A DNA stretch of 64,000 nt, from positions 1 through 64,000 of the forward strand of contig NZ_QOZG01000008.1 of NCBI RefSeq assembly GCF_003335045.1. Reading direction: 5' to 3'. The notes beneath the pieces were generated by a model. The model did no database searches and was not told where the DNA came from. It saw only the letters and a program-made list of their open reading frames with translations. Source of the DNA: Paramesorhizobium salinisoli. Lineage in GTDB: Bacteria; Pseudomonadota; Alphaproteobacteria; Rhizobiales; Rhizobiaceae. Within the stretch, counting starts at the first letter, position 1, and each line of letters starts with the position of its first letter. Position numbers and translations under genes: made by a program. Positions 8,193 through 17,247 of this stretch are shown in pieces.

Positions 8193-9058
8193 GCCTTTTC
8201 GATATGCTGCTCCAGCCGTTCCAGTTCGAGTTCATGCGCTATGCGCTGGTGATTTCCGTGCTGGTCGCCATTCCGACGGCGCTCCTGTCCGGGTTTCTCG
8301 TGCTCAAGGGCTGGTCGCTGATGGGAGACGCCATTTCGCATGCCGTCTTTCCCGGCGTGGTGATTTCCTACATCGCCGGAATACCCTATGCTATCGGCGC
8401 GTTCGTGGCGGGCATGATCTGCGCGCTTGCCACCGGTTTCCTGAAGGAAAACAGCCGCATCAAGCAGGATACTGTGATGGGCGTGGTGTTTTCCGGCATG
8501 TTCGGCCTCGGCATCGTGCTCTATACCAAGATCCAGTCGGACGTGCATCTCGACCATATATTGTTCGGCGACATGCTCGGCGTCGGTCCGCGGGACATTC
8601 TCGAGACCGGCATCATTGCCGCAATCACATCCGGCATCATCGCGGTCAAATGGCGCGATCTGCTGCTGCACGCCTTCGATCCGGTGCAGGCAAAGGTCGT
8701 CGGCCTGCCAGTTGGGCTCCTGCATTATGGGCTGCTGGCGATCATCTCGCTGACCATCGTCGGCGCGTTGAAGGCAGTCGGCATCATCCTCGCCATCGCC
8801 ATGCTGATCGCGCCCGGCGCCATCGCCTTCCTGCTGACGCGTGCGTTCGGCCCGATGCTCCTGCTTTCGGTGGTCATCGCCGTGCTTGCATCCTTCCTCG
8901 GCGTCTATCTTAGCTTCTTCATCGACAGCGCGCCTGCGCCGACCATCGTTCTCCTGATGACCATCGCCTTCATCGGAGCGTTCTTCTTTTCGACCAGAAA
9001 AGCCGCGCGGCAACAAATGCGGCAGATGCGAGAGGAAGAAAGCTCTTCTATCAGCTGA
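8189..9058 (+). CDS. sitD: Mn/Fe ABC transporter permease SitD
   Basis: 289 residues, the second ABC-3 permease. It carries LVLKGWSLMGDAISHAVFPG near residue 40 and VGIILAIAMLIAPGAIAFLL near residue 200, with seven or eight membrane segments. The charged tail (STRKAARQQMRQMREEE) is probably cytoplasmic. Last gene of sitABCD; the 134-bp gap to ada contains no clear terminator. Four-gene systems with two different permeases are the Sit/Yfe type, supporting Mn/Fe rather than Zn transport. Confidence 0.9.
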   Translation: MSLFDMLLQPFQFEFMRYALVISVLVAIPTALLSGFLVLKGWSLMGDAISHAVFPGVVISYIAGIPYAIGAFVAGMICALATGFLKENSRIKQDTVMGVVFSGMFGLGIVLYTKIQSDVHLDHILFGDMLGVGPRDILETGIIAAITSGIIAVKWRDLLLHAFDPVQAKVVGLPVGLLHYGLLAIISLTIVGALKAVGIILAIAMLIAPGAIAFLLTRAFGPMLLLSVVIAVLASFLGVYLSFFIDSAPAPTIVLLMTIAFIGAFFFSTRKAARQQMRQMREEESSSIS

Positions 9059-9192
9059 GCCGTGCGGATCGGGCCAATAGTGACTATATTGGTGCCGGAG
9101 CGGGGTTGGAAATTTGAAAGCAAGCGTCGGAGTGTTTGGAATCGCCGGTAGCAATAGAAAGGTGGACCAAGAGCAATTGAAGGATGAAAGCA

Positions 9193-10272
9193 ATGAACCT
9201 TGTCGCCAATCTTGCACCTGTCACGTCCGCCGAGCGCGACCCTCGCTGGGCGGCGCTGGTCACCCGCGATCCGGCCTTTGACGGGAAATTCGTCTATTCC
9301 GTGAAGACCACCGGCGTCTATTGCCGGCCGGCATGTCCATCGCGCCTGGCCAAGCCGGAGAATATCGCGTTCCACGCCGATTGCGCGGAGGCCGAAAGAG
9401 CGGGCTTCCGCCCGTGCCTGCGCTGCCGCCCCAATGAAGCTTCGCTTGCCGAGCGCCATGCCGCTGTTATCGCCGATGCATGCCGCCGGATCGAAGCTTC
9501 GGAAGAGGTGCCGGCGCTGGATACGCTTGCAAGGGCGGCGGGCGTCAGCCCCTATCATTTCCACCGTCTGTTCAAATCGATCACCGGACTTACGCCCAAG
9601 GCCTATGGCGCCGCGCATCGCTCCCGCCGCGTCCGCGACCATCTCTCGGACGGCAAGGGAAGCGTCACCGAAGCCATCTACGATGCCGGCTTCGGTTCGA
9701 GCAGCCGTTTCTACGAGACGTCAAACAAGGTTCTCGGCATGACGCCAAGCGCGTTTCGGGCGGGCGGCGTGGAGGCCCAAATCAAATTCGCAGTCGGCGA
9801 ATGTTCGCTCGGTGCGATATTGGTGGCGACAAGCGGCAAGGGCGTCTGCGCCATCTTTCTGGGCGACGATCCGGATGCGTTGGTGCGCGACCTGCAGGAT
9901 CGGTTTCCAAAAGCCGATCTGATCGGTGGCGATGCCGAGTTCGAGGCACTGGTGTCGAAGGTGGTCGGCTTCGTCGAAGCGCCTGGCATAGGTCTCGACC
10001 TGCCGCTCGACCTGCGTGGCACTGCGTTCCAGGAGCGCGTCTGGCAAGCATTGCGCGATATCCCGGCCGGCGAGACGGTGAGCTATTCGCAGATCGCTGA
10101 GCGCATCGGCGCACCCCGGGCAGTCAGGGCCGTGGCCCAGGCCTGCGCCGCCAATGCACTCGCCGTAGCGATCCCCTGCCACCGCGTGGTGCGGAATGAT
10201 GGCGGCCTTTCCGGCTATCGCTGGGGGGTGGAGCGCAAGCGGGCGCTGCTTCTGAAGGAAAGCCGGTCATAA
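9193..10272 (+). CDS. ada: Ada: methyl-DNA sensor, activator and O6-methylguanine methyltransferase
   Basis: 359 residues in the E. coli Ada layout. The N-terminal zinc domain has Cys44 and Cys48 (GVYCRPACPSR) and Cys75 and Cys78 (PCLRCRP), with the same spacing as E. coli. Next comes an AraC-type helix-turn-helix (about 95-185, with ARAAGVSPYHFHRLFKSITG). The C-terminal methyltransferase has the acceptor Cys329 in AIPCHRV. Methyl transfer from phosphotriesters to the N-terminal cysteine turns Ada into an activator, while Cys329 repairs O6-methylguanine. I chose the ATG at 9193 because AAGGA lies 8 nt before it; an ATG three codons earlier has no room for a ribosome site. Single-gene unit; no alkB is adjacent (one lies at 47.4 kb). 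Confidence 0.93.
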   Translation: MNLVANLAPVTSAERDPRWAALVTRDPAFDGKFVYSVKTTGVYCRPACPSRLAKPENIAFHADCAEAERAGFRPCLRCRPNEASLAERHAAVIADACRRIEASEEVPALDTLARAAGVSPYHFHRLFKSITGLTPKAYGAAHRSRRVRDHLSDGKGSVTEAIYDAGFGSSSRFYETSNKVLGMTPSAFRAGGVEAQIKFAVGECSLGAILVATSGKGVCAIFLGDDPDALVRDLQDRFPKADLIGGDAEFEALVSKVVGFVEAPGIGLDLPLDLRGTAFQERVWQALRDIPAGETVSYSQIAERIGAPRAVRAVAQACAANALAVAIPCHRVVRNDGGLSGYRWGVERKRALLLKESRS

Positions 10273-10282
10273 GGTAGGCACA

Positions 10283-10303
10283 CTCCCGCCGTCGTGGCGG
10301 GAG
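10283..10303. terminator. Stem-loop between convergent ada and pheT
   Basis: CTCCCGCC and GGCGGGAG form a perfect 8-bp stem around GTCGT. The T-tract is weak on the plus side (CGGATTGTTTC). The position between convergent gene ends fits a terminator, most plausibly for ada. Confidence 0.5.
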
Positions 10304-10326
10304 CGGATTGTTTCAAGCAGCCTTTA

Positions 10327-12741
10327 TCAGCCGCGCAGGACGCCGCCGGTCTGCTTGCCGACATTTTCAACGATGCGCTTTGCAAGTCCGTCGAGATCCT
10401 CGTCGGTCAGCGTGCGCTCCTGCGGCTGGATCGCCACCTCGATGGCGATGGACTTCTTACCCTCGCCCAGCGCCGGACTCTCGAAGATATCGAAGACCTG
10501 CACAGCCGATATCAGCTTTTTGTCGGCAGTCCCCGCAGCGCGGATCACCGTTGCCGCCTCGACCGACTTCTCCACCACGAACGCGAAATCGCGCCGCACC
10601 GTCTGGAAGGCGGAGAGGCTGAGCGGCGGCTTGGTTCGCGTCGCCTTCTGCTTGGGTTCGGGGATCGCATCGACGAATATCTCGAAACCGCAGAGCGCAC
10701 CGCCCACATCGAGCGTTTCCAGCGTCTTGGGATGGAACTCGCCAAAATGGCCGAGAACTACCTTCGGGCCGAGCTTGATCGTGCCGGAGCGGCCCGGATG
10801 ATACCAGGATGGCGCGCCTGCCTCGATCTGCACCCGGTCAATCGGCGCGCCACAGGCCTCAAGTACCGCGAGCGCATCGGCCTTGGCATCGAACACGCCC
10901 ACGACTCCCGCATTGCCGGCCCAATGGCGGCCCGCGCCATCGAGCTTCGCGGTGCCACGGCGCACGCCGCCCGCGACGCGGCGCTGTTTCTCCGGCGTGT
11001 CGCCCTCATAGGTGCCGGAGACTTCAAACAGCGCCAGATCCTGCACACCACGATCGGCATTCCTCTGCCCCGCCGCCAGCAGGCCGGGCAGAAGCGAGGG
11101 CCGCATGTCGGACATGTCAGCGGCGATGGGGTTGGCAAGCTTGAGCGCGGCCCCATGATTATGGCCACTGCCGAAGGCTTCCGCATGGGCGGCGGGGATG
11201 AACGAATATGTGACGGCCTCCATCATGCCCCGCGCGGCCAGCGCGCGCCGGGCGGCGCGGCTGCGGATTTGCAGCGTCGTCAGGATCTTGCCGTTGACCG
11301 CCACATGGCCCAACAAAGGCTGCGGCGTAATATTATCGACGCCGTGGATGCGCATCACCTCTTCGACCAGATCGGCCTTGCCGTCGACATCGGGCCGCCA
11401 GGACGGCACGGCGAAGTCCACGGTATCGCCATCGCCTTGCGGAGCGAAGCCGAGGCGCTTCAGGATATCCAGACTTTCGGCTTTCGCCACGTCGGTGCCG
11501 GTCAGGCGCTTCACTTCGGAAGTCGGGAAGGTGACCAGCTTGGGTTCGTGACCGGCATAGCCGACCACCTCGGTCTCAGTCGGCGTGCCGCCGCAGAGAT
11601 CGAGCACCATCTGCGTCGCCAGTTCCAGCCCCGGAACCATGAATTCCGGATCGACGCCGCGCTCGAAGCGATAGCGCGCATCGGTGATGATGCCGAGTTC
11701 ACGGCCGGTCCGGGCGATATTGCGCGGGTTCCAGAGCGCGGATTCGATCAGCACATCGGTGGTGTTTTCATCGCAGCCGGAGTGCTCCCCCCCCATGATA
11801 CCGGCAATCGATTCGACCCCGTTATCATCCGCGATGACGCAGACCTGATCGTTGAGCTTGTATTCGCGCCCATCGAGCGCCAGCACCGTCTCGCCATCGC
11901 GCGCCCGGCGTACCACAAGATTGCCCTTGACCTTCGCCGCGTCGAAGACGTGCAGCGGACGGCCCCGGTCGAAGGTGATGTAATTGGTGATGTCCACCAG
12001 CGCGTTGATCGGGCGGAGGCCAATGGCCGTCAACCGCTGCTGCAGCCATTTCGGGCTCGGACCGTTCTTCACGCCCCGGACGAGACGCAAGCCGAAGCCC
12101 AGGCAGAGATCCGGTGCGTCGATCGTCAGCTTGACCGGCGCTTGCCCCGATCCCTTGACGGCGGCAACCGCGCCATCCTTCAGCTTGCCCAGACCCGCCG
12201 CCGCGAGATCGCGGGCGATGCCGTAGACGCTTGTGCAGTCCGGGCGGTTAGGCGTCAGATTGATCTCGATCACCGGATCGTCGAGCCCGGCATAGGCGGC
12301 AAAGCTTGTTCCCACCGGCGCGTCAGCCGGCAGGTCAATGATGCCATTGTGCTCGTCCGACATCTCAAGCTCACGCTCGGAGCACATCATGCCGTGGCTC
12401 TCGACGCCCCGGATCTTGCCCACGCCAAGCGTCACATGGAGGCCCGGCACATAGGTTCCGGGCGCCGCGAAAGCGCCGATCAGGCCCGCGCGGGCATTGG
12501 GTGCACCACAGACCACCTGAACGGGCTTGCCGTCGCCGGTATCCACGGAAAGCACCTGCAACTTGTCGGCATCGGGATGCCTTTCGGCCGTCAAGACGCG
12601 AGCGATCTTGAACGGCTTGAGCGCCGCTTTGTCATCGATGGATTCGACTTCCAGGCCGATTGCGGTCAGCGTCTCGACGATCTTGTCGAGCGGAGCGTCG
12701 GTATCGAGATGATCCTTGAGCCAGGAGAGTGTGAATTTCAT
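10327..12741 (-). CDS. pheT: Phenylalanyl-tRNA synthetase beta subunit
   Basis: 804 residues, the usual length for the bacterial beta subunit. It has the N-terminal tRNA-binding (EMAP-like) domain with [10 protein letters not shown] and [16 protein letters not shown], the B3/B4 editing region in the middle, the B5 domain and a C-terminal FDX-ACB anticodon-binding domain (about 710-803, with RRDFAFVV). It forms the alpha2beta2 enzyme with PheS. AGGAGATAAGG lies before the ATG, and pheS ends 21 bp upstream, so pheS-pheT form one operon. Confidence 0.96.
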   Translation of the reverse strand: MKFTLSWLKDHLDTDAPLDKIVETLTAIGLEVESIDDKAALKPFKIARVLTAERHPDADKLQVLSVDTGDGKPVQVVCGAPNARAGLIGAFAAPGTYVPGLHVTLGVGKIRGVESHGMMCSERELEMSDEHNGIIDLPADAPVGTSFAAYAGLDDPVIEINLTPNRPDCTSVYGIARDLAAAGLGKLKDGAVAAVKGSGQAPVKLTIDAPDLCLGFGLRLVRGVKNGPSPKWLQQRLTAIGLRPINALVDITNYITFDRGRPLHVFDAAKVKGNLVVRRARDGETVLALDGREYKLNDQVCVIADDNGVESIAGIMGGEHSGCDENTTDVLIESALWNPRNIARTGRELGIITDARYRFERGVDPEFMVPGLELATQMVLDLCGGTPTETEVVGYAGHEPKLVTFPTSEVKRLTGTDVAKAESLDILKRLGFAPQGDGDTVDFAVPSWRPDVDGKADLVEEVMRIHGVDNITPQPLLGHVAVNGKILTTLQIRSRAARRALAARGMMEAVTYSFIPAAHAEAFGSGHNHGAALKLANPIAADMSDMRPSLLPGLLAAGQRNADRGVQDLALFEVSGTYEGDTPEKQRRVAGGVRRGTAKLDGAGRHWAGNAGVVGVFDAKADALAVLEACGAPIDRVQIEAGAPSWYHPGRSGTIKLGPKVVLGHFGEFHPKTLETLDVGGALCGFEIFVDAIPEPKQKATRTKPPLSLSAFQTVRRDFAFVVEKSVEAATVIRAAGTADKKLISAVQVFDIFESPALGEGKKSIAIEVAIQPQERTLTDEDLDGLAKRIVENVGKQTGGVLRG

Positions 12742-12762
12742 GTGCCTTATCTCCTTGCGCGC

Positions 12763-13845
12763 TTATGCACTCAAACCGCCGAACAGCGTCGGCATGTCGA
12801 GTGGGCGGAAACCGTAATGCTGAAGCCAGCGGACATCGGCGTCGAAGAAGGCGCGCAGGTCCGGCATGCCGTATTTCAGCATGGCGATGCGGTCGATGCC
12901 CATGCCCCAGGCGAAGCCCTGATACTCGTCGGGATCGAGGCCGCAAAAGCGCAGCACATTGGGATGCACCATGCCGCAGCCGAGGATCTCCATCCAGTCG
13001 TCGCCCTCGCCGAACCTGACCTCGGTTCCCGAGCGGTCACACTGGATATCGACCTCCATCGACGGTTCGGTGAAGGGGAAGAAGGACGGGCGGAAGCGCA
13101 TCTTCAGCGAAGGCACTTCGAAGAAGGCCTTGCAGAACTCCTCCAGCACCCATTTCATGTTGGCCACATTGGCCGCCTTATCGATCACCAGTCCCTCGAC
13201 CTGATGGAACATCGGCGAATGGGTGGCGTCGGAATCCATGCGATAGGTCTTGCCGGGGATAACGATGCGGATCGGCGGCTTCTGCGCCTCCATCGTATGG
13301 ATCTGCACCGGCGAGGTATGGGTGCGCAGCAGCTTGCGCTCGCCCTTCTCGTCCGGATTGAAGAAGAAGGTGTCGTGCATTTCGCGCGCGGGATGGCCTT
13401 CGGGGAAGTTAAGCGCGGTGAAATTATAATAGTCCGTCTCGATATCCGGGCCTTCGGCGATGGCGAAGCCCATATCGGCGAAGATCGCCGTGATCTCATC
13501 GATGACCTGGCTGATCGGATGGATGCGGCCGCGCTCCGCCGGCGAGGCGCGCACCGGTAGCGTGACGTCGAGTTTTTCCGTTTCGAGGCGCGCGGTGATC
13601 GCGGCGTCGCGCAGTTGCGCCTTGCGGCTCGCCAGCGCCTCGGTGACTCTGGTTTTCAGCCCGTTGATGGCCGGGCCGTGCGTCTGGCGTTCTTCCGGCG
13701 ACATGCTGCCGAGCGATTTAAGTTTCTCCGAAATCGAGCCCTTCTTACCAAGCGCCGCGATCCGGACGGCCTCGATGGCCTGCTCATCGGAGGCGGCGGC
13801 AATCTCGGCCAGCAGGGACTGTTCCAGTTCAGCGATGTCGGACAT
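12763..13845 (-). CDS. pheS: Phenylalanyl-tRNA synthetase alpha subunit
   Basis: 360 residues. An N-terminal coiled coil (about 1-95) binds tRNA; the class II catalytic core follows, with motif 1 in [19 protein letters not shown], motif 2 around [11 protein letters not shown] and [15 protein letters not shown], and motif 3 in [15 protein letters not shown] used the ATG of MSDIAELEQ; an in-frame TTG two codons earlier is less likely. It is preceded by a strong terminator after rplT, so pheST has its own promoter in the about 35 bp left or relies on read-through. Confidence 0.96.
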   Translation of the reverse strand: MSDIAELEQSLLAEIAAASDEQAIEAVRIAALGKKGSISEKLKSLGSMSPEERQTHGPAINGLKTRVTEALASRKAQLRDAAITARLETEKLDVTLPVRASPAERGRIHPISQVIDEITAIFADMGFAIAEGPDIETDYYNFTALNFPEGHPAREMHDTFFFNPDEKGERKLLRTHTSPVQIHTMEAQKPPIRIVIPGKTYRMDSDATHSPMFHQVEGLVIDKAANVANMKWVLEEFCKAFFEVPSLKMRFRPSFFPFTEPSMEVDIQCDRSGTEVRFGEGDDWMEILGCGMVHPNVLRFCGLDPDEYQGFAWGMGIDRIAMLKYGMPDLRAFFDADVRWLQHYGFRPLDMPTLFGGLSA

Positions 13846-13881
13846 GGGCAAAGTTCCGTGAGTTTAGCAGGTAAGAACGCG

Positions 13882-13915
13882 AAAAACCCGCGCAGGCCGA
13901 AGCCAGCGCGGGTTT
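13882..13915 (-). terminator. Intrinsic terminator after rplT (or pheS leader attenuator)
   Basis: On the minus strand AAACCCGCGC and GCGCGGGTTT form a perfect 10-bp stem with a 12-nt loop, followed by TTTTTCGCG. It lies between rplT and pheS. It most simply ends the rpmI-rplT transcript; being about 35 bp before pheS, it could also act as an attenuator. Confidence 0.8.
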
Positions 13916-13955
13916 CCCAAACAGTATAATTCAAGCTTTGGGAGAGGCGGCTGGC

Positions 13956-14357
13956 TTAGTGAACAGCGCCTTCAAAAGCGTTCGGCGTGGTGTCTTTCAG
14001 ATATTCGAGCGCCTTCTTGGCCGAAACGACCAGCGCGCCGAATGCTTCCGGCTCGTGGATCGCCAGGTCCGACAGAACCTTGCGGTCGACCTCGATGCCG
14101 GTCTTGGAAAGACCATCGATGAAACGGCCATAGGTCAGGCCATGCTCACGAACAGCAGCGTTGATGCGCTGGATCCACAGGGCGCGGAAGGAGCGCTTGC
14201 GATTCTTGCGGTCGCGATAGGCATATTGCTTCGAACGATCGACAGCAGCCTTTGCGGCGCGGATGGTATTCTTGCGGCGGCCACGGAAACCCTCGGCCTG
14301 CTTGAGAACCTTCTTGTGCTTGGCATGGGACGTTACGCCCCGTTTTACGCGTGCCAT
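13956..14357 (-). CDS. rplT: 50S ribosomal protein L20
   Basis: 133 residues (typical about 118-135), basic, with [15 protein letters not shown] at the N-terminus and [26 protein letters not shown] in the body, both diagnostic for L20. AGGAG lies 10 nt before the ATG. It follows rpmI by 30 bp; L35-L20 form one operon, and L20 represses its own operon in other bacteria by binding mRNA. Confidence 0.97.
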   Translation of the reverse strand: MARVKRGVTSHAKHKKVLKQAEGFRGRRKNTIRAAKAAVDRSKQYAYRDRKNRKRSFRALWIQRINAAVREHGLTYGRFIDGLSKTGIEVDRKVLSDLAIHEPEAFGALVVSAKKALEYLKDTTPNAFEGAVH

Positions 14358-14387
14358 GATATGATCTCCTTAGAATCTAGGTTCGGC

Positions 14388-14588
14388 TCAAAGGCCGTTT
14401 GGCAGGAACTTCTTCACGATCTTGGCATCGGGTTCTGCGAGAACCATCGTGCCGCGTGCGTCGCGAATGAACTTGTTCGAGCGCTTGATCATGCCATGGC
14501 GTTTGCCAGCGGCAGCAGCCTTGATTTTGCCGGTGGCGGTGATCTTGAACCGCTTCTTGGCAGCGGACTTGGTCTTCATCTTGGGCAT
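14388..14588 (-). CDS. rpmI: 50S ribosomal protein L35
   Basis: 66 residues starting [20 protein letters not shown], the standard L35 N-terminus. The frame is open 32 codons further upstream, but GGAG lies just before this ATG and L35 is always about 65 residues long. First gene of rpmI-rplT. infC, which commonly precedes these two genes, is here separated by an unrelated membrane methyltransferase gene and two terminators. Confidence 0.96.
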   Translation of the reverse strand: MPKMKTKSAAKKRFKITATGKIKAAAAGKRHGMIKRSNKFIRDARGTMVLAEPDAKIVKKFLPNGL

Positions 14589-14721
14589 TTTGCTACTCCT
14601 TATTTTACGACCCCCCTCGTGCCTTCGGCACTCGACGCCTCTTGTTATGGCGTTTTCCAGCGGCTTACCGCAGAGAAGGATCAAATTTTACTTTCAGGCC
14701 GACCAAAGCCCGAAAAGCATT

Positions 14722-14754
14722 AAAAACCGCCACGGCATGCCCTGCCGGGCGGTT
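14722..14754 (-). terminator. Intrinsic terminator after the ICMT-like gene
   Basis: Minus-strand AACCGCC-CGGCA pairs with TGCCG-(T)-GGCGGTT: 12 pairs with a one-base bulge, followed by TTTAA. It lies between the ICMT-like gene and rpmI and separates their transcripts. Confidence 0.7.
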
Positions 14755-14821
14755 CGAACGCGGCCTTATAGGCATGAATGCCGAAAAACGCAAGCGAGGA
14801 ATCGTTATCTTTAGCCTGCGG

Positions 14822-15463
14822 TCAGTACAATCTGAACAGCACTGGCAGCACATGGGCCCCTTGCAGATATTCGACGAATTCGAAGAAGGGATAAGCGACG
14901 AAGAAAACAAGGCCATCGGTCAGGGTGCGATAAACCCTTTCCGGCCGGACCGTAAGCTCTGCGCTGTCGCGGAAGAGCGAAAAACGCGGGAAGAACCGCG
15001 GCACTTCAGCCAGATAGGCGCGATAGGGCTCGCCGAACGCCTTCTTCAGGTAGTTTTCCTCGGCAATGATGACGACATGGAACGCGAGATAGCAAAGAAC
15101 GGCGAAGCCAAGCGCAATGACGAGACTGCCTGTCAGCGCCCCTATGCCCGCCGCGCCCAGGGTGCTGAAGACATAAAGCGGGTTACGGCTGACCGAATAA
15201 GGACCGTCCCGGACGATTTCCGCGCTCTTGCGCCCGCCGATATAGAGCGTGCACCACATGCGTCCGACGATGGCGAGGACGATGAAGCTCAATCCCACCG
15301 CCTCGATATATTCATGGATATCATATTCAGGGATATCCATAATGTCGTTGTCGCCCCAGGCGGAGCCGACGAACAACAGTGCCAGCAGCAGCAACAGGAT
15401 AATCAGCGCGACGACGATGCGTCGGCGCTTCTGGAAACGACCCATGTCGCTCAACGTCTGCAT
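14822..15463 (-). CDS. Isoprenylcysteine carboxyl methyltransferase (ICMT)-family membrane protein
   Basis: 213 residues with about five membrane segments (first at IVVALIILLLLLALLFVG). The C-terminal half has the ICMT/PEMT-type SAM-binding pattern: DGPYSVSRNPLYV, then EENYLKKAFGEPYRAYLAEVPRFFPRF. Bacterial members are membrane-bound methyltransferases whose substrates are mostly unknown. The start is taken at the ATG of MQTLSDMGRFQKRRR; an ATG six codons later is possible. It is flanked by terminators on both sides, so it is probably transcribed alone. Confidence 0.78.
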   Translation of the reverse strand: MQTLSDMGRFQKRRRIVVALIILLLLLALLFVGSAWGDNDIMDIPEYDIHEYIEAVGLSFIVLAIVGRMWCTLYIGGRKSAEIVRDGPYSVSRNPLYVFSTLGAAGIGALTGSLVIALGFAVLCYLAFHVVIIAEENYLKKAFGEPYRAYLAEVPRFFPRFSLFRDSAELTVRPERVYRTLTDGLVFFVAYPFFEFVEYLQGAHVLPVLFRLY

Positions 15464-15562
15464 TGCTCGAAATCCCCGCCGAGAAAATTGATTGTGGCCG
15501 CCTCCCTTGGCGCACTTCATGGGCAATTTGTGGCGAAAACCGGCAAATCCCGCGCGGGCCGC

Positions 15563-15590
15563 AAAAAAGCCGCCAGGAGGCGGCTTTCTT
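15563..15590 (-). terminator. Intrinsic terminator after infC
   Basis: AAAGCCGCC and GGCGGCTTT form a 9-bp stem around AGGA, with six A on the left, giving TTTTTT on the minus strand. It lies 20 bp past the infC stop and ends its transcript before the ICMT-like gene. Confidence 0.85.
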
Positions 15591-15608
15591 TCATCCTTGC
15601 CAGAAGCC

Positions 15609-16145
15609 CTATCGCGGAGCGAGCACCATCATCATCTGACGGCCCTCGAGGCGCGGCTCAGCCTCGACCTTGGCGATTTCGGCAGTGTCTTCCTTGACAC
15701 GCTCCAGGAGCTTCATGCCGAGTTCCTGGTGGGCCATTTCGCGGCCACGGAAACGCAGCGTGATCTTGACCTTGTCGCCTTCCTCGAAGAAACGGCCGAC
15801 CGCCTTCATCTTCACCTCATAATCATGGGTGTCGATATTCGGCCGCATCTTGATTTCCTTGATCTCGACCGTCTTCTGCTTCTTGCGCGCTTCGGCAGCT
15901 TTTTTCTGGTTCTGGTATTTCAGCTTGCCGAGATCGACGATCTTGCACACCGGAGGCTCGGCGTTCGGCACGATCTCGACGAGATCAAGCCCCGCCTCCT
16001 CGGCAAGCGCTATCGCTTCCTGTATGGACACGTTGCCGTGGTTCTGACCTTCGGCGTCGATAAGCTGAACCCGGGGAACCCGGATATCTCGGTTGGAGCG
16101 CGGTCCGTCTTTCTGAACCGGCGCCGCTCTGAAGGGTCGGCGAAT
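15609..16145 (-). CDS. infC: Translation initiation factor IF-3 (ATT start codon)
   Basis: 178 residues. Starting only from the internal GTG would give 140 residues and miss the IF3 N-terminal domain. Reading upstream in frame gives [20 protein letters not shown] and [20 protein letters not shown], the conserved IF3 N-terminus, and begins at ATT (16143-16145). An AGGAGATAAC ribosome site lies 9 nt before it. The C-terminal domain has [22 protein letters not shown]3 binds the 30S subunit and rejects non-standard start codons, so an AUU start makes its own translation self-limiting, as known in E. coli infC. Confidence 0.93.
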   Translation of the reverse strand: MRRPFRAAPVQKDGPRSNRDIRVPRVQLIDAEGQNHGNVSIQEAIALAEEAGLDLVEIVPNAEPPVCKIVDLGKLKYQNQKKAAEARKKQKTVEIKEIKMRPNIDTHDYEVKMKAVGRFFEEGDKVKITLRFRGREMAHQELGMKLLERVKEDTAEIAKVEAEPRLEGRQMMMVLAPR

Positions 16146-16454
16146 GGTCGTTATCTCCTGAATTGTTTCACTTGGTATTCAATTCCCACAGGTCATGCCT
16201 GACAAAATGGGCTCTCGCCGGCAATGTCGCCAAGCGGGCGCGGATGTCAATAGCATCTTTCAGGCGAGAAATCACCCCTACGGGCAAAACCTGTCATTTG
16301 CCCGCCAGAAGCCGGAATATTGGCCATATCAGCGGCTATTTCAAGCCCATTGCACGCCCATTCCACGCGGCCATGCCTCGTGAGGGTTTTCAAGTCGACC
16401 GATTGCGTGGCACAAGCTTGGCCGATGGGCGGATAATGCATGTGGAGATGGCGA
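16146..16454. other. Divergent intergenic region infC / hydrolase
   Basis: 309 bp between divergently transcribed infC and the hydrolase gene. It should hold both promoters and the infC leader. A plus-strand frame of about 100 codons crosses it but has no recognisable domain and I do not accept it as a gene. I see no repeat or strong hairpin. Confidence 0.5.
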
Positions 16455-17243
16455 ATGAACGCTGATGCACCAGATTTTTTCGATGTGGACGGGGTTGGGA
16501 TTGCCGTGCAGCATCGTCCGGGCACGAAGCCGCCCGGCATCGTCTGGCTCGGCGGCTACCGGTCCGACATGATGGGCAGCAAAGCCGTGCATCTTGACCA
16601 ATGGGCGGCAGAGACTGGCCATGCCTGCCTCCGGCATGATTATTCCGGTCATGGCCAATCCGGCGGCGATTTCAACGATGGCACCATCTCGCGCTGGCTT
16701 GAGCAAAGCCTCGCCGTCTATCGCCATTTTGCCTCGGGTCCGCAGATCCTGGTCGGCTCATCCATGGGCGCATGGATCGCGCTGCGCATGGCGCAGGAAC
16801 TTGGCCGTTCCGGCGATTCGCCCGCCGGCATCGTCCTGATCGCGCCGGCGCCGGATTTCACCGCCGCGCTGGTCGAGCCGCACATGACCGATGAACAACG
16901 GCGCGACCTCGTCGATAAGGGCTATTTCGAGAAGCCGTCCGATTATTCGCCCAACCCATACATCTATACGCGCGGGCTGATCGAGGACGGCCGCGCAAAT
17001 CTGGTGCTGAAGGGCATTATCGAGACCGGCTGCCCCGTGCATATTTTGCAGGGCATGGAAGATGCCGATGTGCCCTACCGTCATGCGCTGGCGCTCGTCG
17101 AGCACCTGCCGATGGACGATGTGACGCTGACGCTGGTGCGCGACGGCGACCATCGCCTGTCGCGGCCGCAGGATCTCGAACTTCTCACCCTTACCGTTTC
17201 GGCGCTCGCCGAGCGCATCGCCGCATCACACTTCGGAAACTGA
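16455..17243 (+). CDS. Alpha/beta hydrolase (ABHD10-like serine hydrolase)
   Basis: 262 residues. The nucleophile elbow is GSSMG at 101-105 (Ser103), the acid is probably Asp in GMEDADVPYRHAL and the catalytic His is in DGDHRLSRP near the C-terminus, giving a full triad. PGIVWLGGYRSDMMGSKA near residue 28 and HDYSGHGQSGG near residue 61 resemble the ABHD10/acyl-protein thioesterase group rather than lipases. The ATG of MNADAPDFF has GGAGATGGCGA before it. It ends 4 bp before the BenE-type transporter gene, so they may share a transcript. Substrate unknown. Confidence 0.8.
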   Translation: MNADAPDFFDVDGVGIAVQHRPGTKPPGIVWLGGYRSDMMGSKAVHLDQWAAETGHACLRHDYSGHGQSGGDFNDGTISRWLEQSLAVYRHFASGPQILVGSSMGAWIALRMAQELGRSGDSPAGIVLIAPAPDFTAALVEPHMTDEQRRDLVDKGYFEKPSDYSPNPYIYTRGLIEDGRANLVLKGIIETGCPVHILQGMEDADVPYRHALALVEHLPMDDVTLTLVRDGDHRLSRPQDLELLTLTVSALAERIAASHFGN

Positions 17244-17247
17244 CATC

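Noticed and set aside
10294-13560. A plus-strand open frame of 1088 codons opposite pheT and pheS
   Set aside because: It is antisense to two complete, conserved genes and has no recognisable domain. Long stop-free antisense frames are expected from GC-rich third codon positions.
14722-14754. A ribosomal-protein leader or riboswitch before rpmI
   Set aside because: The hairpin is followed by a T-run and sits at the end of the preceding gene, so a plain terminator explains it better.
16163-16465. A 100-codon plus-strand frame between infC and the hydrolase gene
   Set aside because: No domain, poor start context, and it overlaps the infC control region.
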